From CAXMST01 sp035267205 (GTDB lineage Bacteria > Actinomycetota > Thermoleophilia > Solirubrobacterales > 70-9), in the NCBI GenBank assembly GCA_035267205.1, contig DATFLZ010000197.1, positions 1-7,031 on the forward strand: a stretch of 7,031 nt of DNA, in the 5' to 3' direction. Numbering within the stretch: the stretch's first letter is position 1; each line of letters begins with the position of its first letter. Under the pieces are notes generated by a model that searched no databases, was not told the origin of the DNA, and saw nothing but the letters and a program-made list of their open reading frames with translations. This document shows positions 1 to 5,655 of the stretch, piece after piece. The translations under genes and the position numbers were made by a program.

Positions 1-1507
1 GCAGGCTCGCCTTCGGCAGGGCGGCGCGGCCGGCGAGGTACCAGGCGGCCGAACGGAAGAACAGGGAGACCATCATCAGCGCGGTCGCGATCAGCACCCA
101 GGCGAGATCGGAGTTGACGGCGCTCTGGACGACGTTGTCGAAGCCGATCCGCTGCGCGGCGAGGTAGGTGAGGCCCGCCCCGACGCCGGCGGCGGCGAGC
201 ATGCCCACACGGCGGGCGGCGCGGCGGCGGCGCGAGCCGCCGACGAGTGGCGGATCCAGCGAGGGCAGGCGCTCCGCCGGAACCCTGGGTCCACCGTCCG
301 CCTGCATGAAGCCGTGGCGCCGCGCGAAGCGCTCCCCCGCGGTGCGCGGGGGCGGATCGGTCAGGGCGCGCTCGTAGACGCCCTCGATCCGCTCGGCAAC
401 CCGCGGCCAGCCGTAGCGCTGCGCCGACTCGAGCGCCGCCCGGCCCATTGCCTCGCGGCGCTCGGGTTGATGATGCAGCGCCTGCAGCGCCTCGGCGAGC
501 CGCTGCGGATCGCTGGGCGGGATCAGCAGGCCGTCGACGCCGTCATCCACGACATCGGAGTAGCCGGCGATCGCCGACGCGATGACCGGCGTGCCCGCTG
601 CGAACGCCTCGGTCAGGACCATGCCGAAGCTCTCCCCCGACAGCGACGGGGCGCAGAGGACGTCGGCGTCACGAAAGGCCGCGAGCAGCTCCTCCCTCGG
701 GACCCTTCCCCGCGCGTCGATCCTGGCCGCGACCTCATCGTCCGCGAGGTGGCGGCTGATCTCCTCGGCCGTGACGCCGACCGTGACCAGCCGGCACGGG
801 ACGTGCTCGGCGAGCGCCTCGAACGCGCGCAGCAGGACCGGCAGGCCCTTGCGCTCCTCGGCGCGACCGACGAACAGGATCTCCAGCGGCTCGCCCTCGT
901 CTCGCGACGACCGCGCAACCCGCGGGACCTGCCCCATCGCTCCGAGGTCGACCCCGTTCGGGATCACCTCGTACTCACCGCCGAACCAGCGGCGCCCGGT
1001 CCAGGCGGCGGCCTCGGAGACGGCGATCCGCCGGTTGAGCCGGTTGAACCGGCGCCGGGCGCCGAAGACATTGGCGAGCGTATTCGGCCCGGGCTTGGTC
1101 GAGTAGGCGTGAAAGGTCCCAACGAGCGGCACGTCGCCGAACATGCAGGCGTCCCAGGAGAGGGTCGGTGCCGGGGGCTCCTGGATGTGGACGACATCGA
1201 AATCGCCCGCGCGCAGCTCACGGCGCATCCGGGTCAGGGCGTCCGGGAATACGGAGAGGTTCGAGACGGCGCCATTGGCGGGGAAGCCGACCGTCCGGCC
1301 GAGCGAAATCAGGTAATCGGGCAGGGGACGGTCGCGCGCGGATGCGCCGCGATGCAACGTACGACTGAGGCGGTCCGGCGGGTCCGATGGGGCGAGGACC
1401 CGGACTTCATTATCTCGGTCCAGCAGGTGCTCGGCCAGCTCCTGCGTATGCCGGTTTACTCCTCCCTCGTACGTCCACGAGTAAGGCGTGACGAGAGCGA
1501 TTCGCAT
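1..1507 (-). CDS. PimA-like GT4 glycosyltransferase fused to a flippase-like membrane domain (partial, C-terminus off the window)
   Basis: This reads as a retaining GT4 glycosyltransferase acting on a membrane lipid at the inner leaflet, most like actinobacterial phosphatidylinositol mannosyltransferase PimA. 502 codons are visible and no stop is reached. The N-terminal Rossmann half (residues 1-185) starts MRIALVTPYSW, with the nucleotide-site GGV at 15-17 and TFHAYSTK at 131-138; H133 and K138 align with PimA H118 and K123. The C-terminal half (about 186-383) has GRAEERKG at 214-221 (R215 and K220 for the GDP-sugar phosphates) and GESFGMVLTEA at 291-301, an EX7E pair E292/E300. A Pro/Arg-rich linker (384-430) ends in SRRRRAARR, followed by membrane segments at about 434-450 and 468-486. 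The sequence WVLIATALMMVSLFFRSAAW is typical of the start of a lysylphosphatidylglycerol synthase TM (flippase-like) domain. The basic run before the first span puts the transferase domain in the cytoplasm. The ATG at 1507 is chosen because PimA-family homology begins at residue 1; no strong Shine-Dalgarno precedes it. It lies 25 bases behind the membrane protein gene, probably in the same operon. The fold is secure; the acceptor and sugar are inferred. Confidence 0.93.
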   Translation of the reverse strand, partial: MRIALVTPYSWTYEGGVNRHTQELAEHLLDRDNEVRVLAPSDPPDRLSRTLHRGASARDRPLPDYLISLGRTVGFPANGAVSNLSVFPDALTRMRRELRAGDFDVVHIQEPPAPTLSWDACMFGDVPLVGTFHAYSTKPGPNTLANVFGARRRFNRLNRRIAVSEAAAWTGRRWFGGEYEVIPNGVDLGAMGQVPRVARSSRDEGEPLEILFVGRAEERKGLPVLLRAFEALAEHVPCRLVTVGVTAEEISRHLADDEVAARIDARGRVPREELLAAFRDADVLCAPSLSGESFGMVLTEAFAAGTPVIASAIAGYSDVVDDGVDGLLIPPSDPQRLAEALQALHHQPERREAMGRAALESAQRYGWPRVAERIEGVYERALTDPPPRTAGERFARRHGFMQADGGPRVPAERLPSLDPPLVGGSRRRRAARRVGMLAAAGVGAGLTYLAAQRIGFDNVVQSAVNSDLAWVLIATALMMVSLFFRSAAWYLAGRAALPKASL

Positions 1508-1532
1508 ACAGGGCTCAGCACCATAGCTGGGA

Positions 1533-3440
1533 TCAGCCCGCCTCACTATCCGAAGTGAAGTAACGCGTCGCCCAGACGAGCGCCGCGAAGCCCGCGAGGT
1601 AGGCGGACCCCACCATCAGCAGCAGGGCGCCGGAGTCGTTGGCGAGGGCGCCGATCACCGCCGCCGCGGCGCCTCCCACGAAGCCCGCGGCCGCGGCCGG
1701 GCGACCCTCGAACCACGCCCGGATCCGCCGGCGCAGGAGCACGGCGACGACCATCAGACCGAGGGCTACCGTGAAGAAGAACGAGTCGGTGAACCGCTCG
1801 AAGCTCGCGGCCCCGAGCCTGACTCGGCGCTCGACCACCTGCCCGAGCTGCTCCAATCCGCCGGCGTCCAGCACTGAGCGCGACAGGTGAGCGTCGCCGC
1901 CGATGGCCAGATCGACCGCGAGCAGGGCTGCGACCGCGCCCGCCGGAACCGCCAGCGCGAGCGCGAGCCGCTTACGGCTCGCTCCGAGGGCCGCGATCAC
2001 GACGCCTGCCGCACCCGCGGGGAAGGTGATCGCGGCGCCCACGTCCGCGCCCCAGCGCCCCGGCGCGAAGACGATCACGCCGGCCAGCGCGGCGAGCGTC
2101 GCGACCACGGCGACGACCCGGCGCGGATCCGCGGGTCTCGCCGCGGCGACCGCGGCGCCGGACCCGAGGGCGAGCAGAGCGCCGATCACCGCCTCCAGCT
2201 CGTTGCCGATCCCGAAGAAGCGCACGCCGAGCGCCGGGTTCGGGCCGAGCAGCGAGAGCGCGGTCAGCGGGGACCCGACGATCACGTCGAGGGCAGTGCC
2301 CCCCACGCTGGCCGCGGATGCCAGCGCGAAGGCGGCGAGGCCCGCGCGCTCCGAGAAGCGGCCCTGAAGCGCGGCGATCGTGCCGATCGCGAGCAACGGT
2401 CCGCCGAGACCCACCAGCAGCCGCTCGACCACCAGGCTCGGCTCGAGCGCCGCCCCCACCAGCAGCAGGGCCGGCACCCAGGCGAGGGTAACCGCGGCGA
2501 CTGCGAGCGCGAGCGCAGCGCCGCGGCGCCGGCCGACGAGCGCCGCGAGGGCGATCAGCCCGGCCCAGATCATCACGTTGACCCCGAGCACCGGATGGCG
2601 TCTCGACGAGACCTGGTTCAGGCGCCGCTCGAGCGCGGTCAGCTCTTCGGCCTCGGTCCCGCCCGACGATGTGATCACGCGGCCGCTGACGGCGTCCGGC
2701 TCCCCGATCCCGTAGTGGTCGAGAATCGTCGGCGCCAGGTCCGTGGTCAGGACGTAGCCGTCGATCCTCGTGCTGGCGGACGCCAGGACCCCCTCGTAGC
2801 CGGCGCCGGCGATCCCGAGCGCCAGCAGCCTGCCGACCGGAGGCGGCCGGCCGATCGCGATCAGCAGGTCGTCCCCCCGGAGCCGCTCGACGAGCTTCGG
2901 CAACCGCTCCTCGCTCGCCTTCCCCACCGTCACCCCGGGGCAGCGCCCCAACCTGCAGCCCCTCGACCGCTCGATCGAGCCGTCCGCGGCGACCGCGATC
3001 AGCGAAGCGCTTCCGACCCCCGGCCGCGCTGCGATCTCGATCCCGGCGTCGCGCAGCGACCTGGCCAGCAGGCCGGGATCGATCTCGGCCGGGGCGTCGT
3101 CCGCCCGCCTGGTGACCTTCCTCCAATCGGCGGCCCGGACGCCGGCCGCCCCGATCTCGATCGGCGGCAGCGGCGCCGGATACAGCGAGGTGAAGACCCG
3201 GTTCCCCTGACTGATGTCGAGGTACGTCTGCGTCGTCGGCACGGCCGCCAGGCCCGCGCTCATCATGCCCGGGGCGATCGCGGGCGCGGCGGTGGCCAGG
3301 CCGCCGGCAGTGGTCCCCCGCGGGACGATCACGATCGAGACCCGCGACTCGCGATCGGCCTGCGCGGCCGCCGCCGCGGGCAGGGCGAGGCAGGCGCTGA
3401 ACGCTACGATCACCGCGATGGCTGAGCGGACCTTCGTCAA
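1533..3440 (-). CDS. exported polytopic membrane protein with a degenerate alkaline-phosphatase-like domain
   Basis: The function is unknown; the two-part architecture recalls uncharacterised envelope proteins of actinobacteria and firmicutes. Residue numbers assume the TTG start at 3440 (635 aa). A signal peptide (MTKVRSAIAV onward, cut near residue 28 after AQA) leads to an extracytoplasmic region of about 30-280. That region carries alkaline-phosphatase-superfamily landmarks: strand SIVIVP at 35-40, TYLDISQGNR at 72-81, and STRIDGYVLTTDLAPTILDH at 223-242. The usual Asp/His metal ligands and the Ser/Thr nucleophile are not recognisable, so it may bind rather than hydrolyse. The only mature cysteines, C162 and C167, could form a disulfide. 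About ten hydrophobic spans follow from residue 288 to 622, with conserved-looking polar motifs GPNPALGVRFFGIGNE (399-414), GRWGADVG (461-468) and NDSG (601-604) that may line a site or channel. Starts at TTG 3455 (640 aa) and GTG 3446 are possible; 3440 has the best-spaced ribosome site. Every start that keeps a basic n-region overlaps hemQ on the other strand. The envelope role is inferred from the downstream glycosyltransferase. Confidence 0.85.
   Translation of the reverse strand: MTKVRSAIAVIVAFSACLALPAAAAAQADRESRVSIVIVPRGTTAGGLATAAPAIAPGMMSAGLAAVPTTQTYLDISQGNRVFTSLYPAPLPPIEIGAAGVRAADWRKVTRRADDAPAEIDPGLLARSLRDAGIEIAARPGVGSASLIAVAADGSIERSRGCRLGRCPGVTVGKASEERLPKLVERLRGDDLLIAIGRPPPVGRLLALGIAGAGYEGVLASASTRIDGYVLTTDLAPTILDHYGIGEPDAVSGRVITSSGGTEAEELTALERRLNQVSSRRHPVLGVNVMIWAGLIALAALVGRRRGAALALAVAAVTLAWVPALLLVGAALEPSLVVERLLVGLGGPLLAIGTIAALQGRFSERAGLAAFALASAASVGGTALDVIVGSPLTALSLLGPNPALGVRFFGIGNELEAVIGALLALGSGAAVAAARPADPRRVVAVVATLAALAGVIVFAPGRWGADVGAAITFPAGAAGVVIAALGASRKRLALALAVPAGAVAALLAVDLAIGGDAHLSRSVLDAGGLEQLGQVVERRVRLGAASFERFTDSFFFTVALGLMVVAVLLRRRIRAWFEGRPAAAAGFVGGAAAAVIGALANDSGALLLMVGSAYLAGFAALVWATRYFTSDSEAG
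3405..3410 (+). promoter_or_regulatory. candidate -10 hexamer of hemQ (leaderless transcript)
   Basis: TACGAT matches the actinobacterial TANNNT -10 pattern and lies seven bases before the hemQ ATG, placing the transcription start at or within a base or two of the ATG. No Shine-Dalgarno is visible before this ATG, which fits a leaderless message. I see no convincing -35 element. The hexamer lies within the signal-peptide codons of the opposite-strand gene. Confidence 0.4.
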
Positions 3441-4119
3441 GTTCACCTTTCTCAAGATCGACCCCGCCTGGCAGCGCCGGGAAGAGGAGCAGCGGGCTGA
3501 GGATAAACGTGAGTTCCTCGCCGCCTGCGAGGACTACGCGACCGATCGGCCGCTGCGCGCCTACTCGACGGTGGGAACCCGCGGCGATACCGATCTGCTC
3601 CTGGTCAGCCAGAGCCCGGTGCTCGACGACATCCACACCTTCCACGTCGTCCTCGCTCAGAGCGGTCTGGCCAAGTGGTCGACAACGCCCTACTCCTACC
3701 TGGCGATGACCAAACCCTCCCCCTACTCGGACTCCGAGAGCAGGGACGAGCTGCTGGTCAGCGAGCGCAAGTACGCCTTCATCTACCCGATGGAGAAGAA
3801 GCGGGAGTGGTACCGGCTGGATGCCGACAAGCGCATGGATGTGATGCGGAGCCACATCGAGACCGGGCGCCGCTACCCCGAGATCACGATCAACACGGCC
3901 TACTCCTTCGGCATCGACGACCAGGAGTTCGTCGTCTCGTTCGAGTGCGACGAGCCGGGCGACTTCCTCGATCTCGTACAGGAGCTGCGGACCACCGAGT
4001 CGAGCGCCTGGACGCTGCGGGACACGCCGATCTTCACCTGCGTGGCGATGTCGGTCGGCCACGCGCTCGACGCGCTCGACGGCGCTGCGACCGCGCGCGG
4101 TCGCCCCGCGATCGCCTAG
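3418..4119 (+). CDS. hemQ: coproheme decarboxylase / hydrogen-peroxide-dependent heme synthase (chlorite dismutase family)
   Basis: HemQ (ChdC) performs the last step of the coproporphyrin-dependent heme pathway: peroxide-driven oxidative decarboxylation of the propionates at positions 2 and 4 of coproheme III to give heme b. It is a cytosolic oligomeric enzyme. The 233-residue protein has the usual length of single-protein HemQs. From family knowledge, Y123 in IYPMEKKREWY (122-132) aligns with the radical-forming tyrosine (Y147 in Listeria), with M125, K127 and W131 at the matching pocket positions. H146 in RSHIETGRRYP (144-154) is the proximal iron ligand. The stretch NTAYSFGIDDQEFVVSFE (159-176) and the closing ELRTTESS...TLRDTPIFTC (189-208) are typical of the family. 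Compared with Listeria, four residues are missing between YPM and WY. No histidine occurs between H76 and H146, so the distal base described in Corynebacterium ChdC seems absent. The ATG at 3418 is the only start preserving the conserved FVKFTFLKIDPAW. It stands 42 bases ahead of fprA, same strand. Confidence 0.95.
   Translation: MAERTFVKFTFLKIDPAWQRREEEQRAEDKREFLAACEDYATDRPLRAYSTVGTRGDTDLLLVSQSPVLDDIHTFHVVLAQSGLAKWSTTPYSYLAMTKPSPYSDSESRDELLVSERKYAFIYPMEKKREWYRLDADKRMDVMRSHIETGRRYPEITINTAYSFGIDDQEFVVSFECDEPGDFLDLVQELRTTESSAWTLRDTPIFTCVAMSVGHALDALDGAATARGRPAIA
3443..3449 (-). promoter_or_regulatory. ribosome binding site deciding the start of the membrane protein gene
   Basis: Read on the minus strand, the bases are AAGGTGA followed by AC and then TTG at 3440. 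Aligned to the consensus AGGAGGTGA, the AGG sits five bases before the TTG, a canonical spacing. The resulting N-terminus, MTKVRSAIAV, is an ordinary signal-peptide n-region. The site lies inside the opposite-strand hemQ coding sequence, so hemQ codon constraints may also explain some of these bases. Confidence 0.5.
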
Positions 4120-4146
4120 ATCGCCCTCCCTTTACCTGCGCCCAGC

Positions 4147-4152
4147 TAGCGT
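4147..4152 (+). promoter_or_regulatory. candidate -10 hexamer of fprA (near-leaderless transcript)
   Basis: TAGCGT fits TANNNT and sits nine bases before the fprA ATG, in the 42-base gap after hemQ. There is no purine-rich Shine-Dalgarno in that gap, so a leaderless or very short-leader transcript is plausible in addition to read-through from hemQ. No -35 match is seen. A six-base degenerate motif is weak evidence by itself. Confidence 0.33.
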
Positions 4153-4161
4153 TCCGGCCCG

Positions 4162-5550
4162 ATGAGTGACGCAACTACAGGCGCGGGACCGCTGCGGATC
4201 GCGATCGTCGGCTCCGGGCCGGCGGGCTTCTATGCCGCTGAAGCGCTGTTCGCCCACCCCGAGATCGACTTCGAGGTCGACATGATCGACCGGCTGCCGA
4301 CGCCGTTCGGATTGGTGCGCGCGGGGGTCGCCCCCGACCACCCCAAGATCAAGAACGTGATCCGCCGCTACGAGAAGACCGCGGGACATGAGGCCTACCG
4401 CTTCTTCGGCAACATCACGGTCGGCGAGGCGGTGAGCGCCGAGGAGCTCGCCTCCCTGTACGACGCTGTCGTCTGGGCATACGGCGCCAGCGCCGACCGT
4501 AAGCTCGGGATCGAGGGCGAGGACCTGCCCGGCTCACACGCGGCCACCGAGTTCGTCGCCTGGTACAACGGCCACCCGGACTTCGCCGACCGCGACTTCG
4601 ATCTGAGCTGCGAGCGGGCCGTCGTGATCGGCAATGGAAACGTCGCCGCCGACGTCGCCCGGATGCTGCTCCTCCCGCGTGACGAGCTCGAGAGCACCGA
4701 CACCGCCGATATCGCGATCGAGGCCCTGGCGAACTCGTCGATCAAGGAGGTGGTCGTACTCGGGCGCCGCGGCCCGGCCCAGGCCGCCTTCACGAATCCC
4801 GAGGTCCGCGAGCTCGGCGAGCTGACCGACGCCGAGATCGTCATCGACCCGGCCCAGGTCGAGCTCGGCCCGGCCAGCGAAGCCTTCCTCGAATCGGACG
4901 CGGCCGACGCAACGAACCGTAAGAACATGGCGACCTTCACGGAGCTCGCGGGCCGCGACCGCGGCGCGAAGGAGAAGTCCGTCGAGCTCCGGTTCCTGCG
5001 CTCGCCGGTCGCGATCGGTGGCGCCGAGCGCGTCGAGTCGATCGAGCTCGCCGTCAACGAGCTCCAGCTCGTCGATGACGCGGTCCGCCCCACCGACACG
5101 GGCGAGCGGGAGACGGTCGAGTGCGGGCTGGTCCTGCGATCGATCGGCTACCTGGGCACCGGCATCGACGGCATCCCCTACGACTCCCGCCGCGGCGTGA
5201 TCCCCAACGACTCAGGCCGGGTCCTCGACGACGACGAGCCGCTCGCCGGCCACTACGTCGTCGGCTGGATCAAGCGCGGGCCGAGCGGCGTGATCGGAAC
5301 GAACAAAAAGGACGCCGCTGAGACAATCGAGGCGCTCTGCGAGGACGTGGCCGAGGGCAGGCTGACAGCGGGCGACACCGACCACGATGCGCTCGAGCGC
5401 CTGCTCACCGAACGCGGCGTCGAGCACGTGCACTACGACGGCTGGCGGGCGATCGACGCGCTCGAGGTCAGCCGGGGTGAGCCATTCGGGCGCCCCCGCC
5501 GGAAGCTGACCGCCCTGGAGGACCTGGTCGACGCCGCAAGGAGCGACTGA
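4162..5550 (+). CDS. fprA: FprA-type ferredoxin/flavodoxin-NADP+ reductase (adrenodoxin reductase family)
   Basis: This FAD enzyme passes electrons between NADPH and ferredoxin and is expected to be soluble in the cytoplasm. At 462 residues it is complete and colinear with Mycobacterium tuberculosis FprA (456 residues). The first Rossmann fold carries the FAD motif GSGPAG at 17-22. The signature RLPTPFGLVRAGVAPDHPKI at 44-63 and FFGNITVGE at 81-89 follow. The NADPH-binding fold has GNGNVAADVARMLL at 157-170 and the arginine pair in LGRRGPAQAAFT (200-211), which in this family contacts the 2'-phosphate and gives NADPH preference. The FAD-closing motif VVGWIKRGPSGVIGTNKKDA lies at 366-385, and the C-terminal GEPFGRPRRKL (439-449) is conserved too. 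No ferredoxin domain is fused, so a separate ferredoxin encoded elsewhere is needed. The ATG at 4162 places the FAD motif at the normal distance. Its physiological partner (P450, heme enzyme or iron metabolism) cannot be read from the sequence. Confidence 0.96.
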   Translation: MSDATTGAGPLRIAIVGSGPAGFYAAEALFAHPEIDFEVDMIDRLPTPFGLVRAGVAPDHPKIKNVIRRYEKTAGHEAYRFFGNITVGEAVSAEELASLYDAVVWAYGASADRKLGIEGEDLPGSHAATEFVAWYNGHPDFADRDFDLSCERAVVIGNGNVAADVARMLLLPRDELESTDTADIAIEALANSSIKEVVVLGRRGPAQAAFTNPEVRELGELTDAEIVIDPAQVELGPASEAFLESDAADATNRKNMATFTELAGRDRGAKEKSVELRFLRSPVAIGGAERVESIELAVNELQLVDDAVRPTDTGERETVECGLVLRSIGYLGTGIDGIPYDSRRGVIPNDSGRVLDDDEPLAGHYVVGWIKRGPSGVIGTNKKDAAETIEALCEDVAEGRLTAGDTDHDALERLLTERGVEHVHYDGWRAIDALEVSRGEPFGRPRRKLTALEDLVDAARSD

Positions 5551-5574
5551 GCTCCTGGCACAAGGGGAAGCGGA

Positions 5575-5603
5575 CGCCCGGACCCGGCCCTAAACCCCGG
5601 GCG
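5575..5603 (+). terminator. weak inverted repeat after fprA, possible terminator hairpin
   Basis: CGCCCGG (5575-5581) and CCGGGCG (5597-5603) are perfect reverse complements separated by a 15-base loop, 24 bases after the fprA stop. No T-tract follows, so this is not a classic intrinsic terminator; high GC makes 7-bp GC stems fairly common by chance. It is the only hairpin candidate noticed in the 105-base gap before the sensor gene. Confidence 0.28.
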
Positions 5604-5644
5604 CCGATCTGCCGATGGAGTTCCAACGGACGTAGCGCTGCGCC

Positions 5645-5652
5645 AGGGAAGG
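5645..5652 (+). promoter_or_regulatory. ribosome binding site of the PAS-GAF-PAS gene
   Basis: AGGGAAGG precedes the ATG at 5656, with AGGGA ending six bases before it. This is the clearest Shine-Dalgarno among the plus-strand genes and supports the ATG at 5656. No earlier ATG or GTG in the same frame was found back to the fprA stop. Confidence 0.6.
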
Positions 5653-5655
5653 CGA

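Noticed and set aside
1515..1526. A TATGGT hexamer on the minus strand about 12 bases before the glycosyltransferase ATG, as a possible internal promoter
   Set aside because: TANNNT matches are frequent by chance. The distance does not give a leaderless start, there is no -35, and the 25-base gap to the upstream gene is better explained by co-transcription.
314..1558. A 414-residue open frame on the plus strand antisense to the glycosyltransferase
   Set aside because: The translation is low-complexity Arg/Gly/Asp/Pro-rich with no domain signature, and the opposite strand encodes an unmistakable GT4 enzyme with catalytic motifs. It is a high-GC antisense shadow.
3214..3417. An N-terminal extension of hemQ starting at 3214
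   Set aside because: The extra 68 residues have no HemQ family counterpart and are antisense to the signal peptide and ectodomain start of the minus-strand gene. The conserved HemQ sequence starts a few residues after the ATG at 3418.
1887..3425. A 512-residue open frame on the plus strand antisense to the membrane protein
   Set aside because: Its composition is extremely Arg/Asp/Gln-rich, as expected from complementing Ala/Leu/Val-rich membrane codons, and no motif is recognisable.
1972..4062. A 696-residue open frame on the minus strand spanning the membrane protein and hemQ
   Set aside because: It is out of frame with the membrane protein and antisense to hemQ, and its translation is a run of Arg/Gly/Asp-rich sequence without recognisable domains. 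Both overlapping genes have clear family signatures in their own frames.
4395..5099. A 234-residue Ser-rich open frame opposite fprA
   Set aside because: It lies wholly antisense to a full-length, motif-complete FprA and has no domain features of its own.
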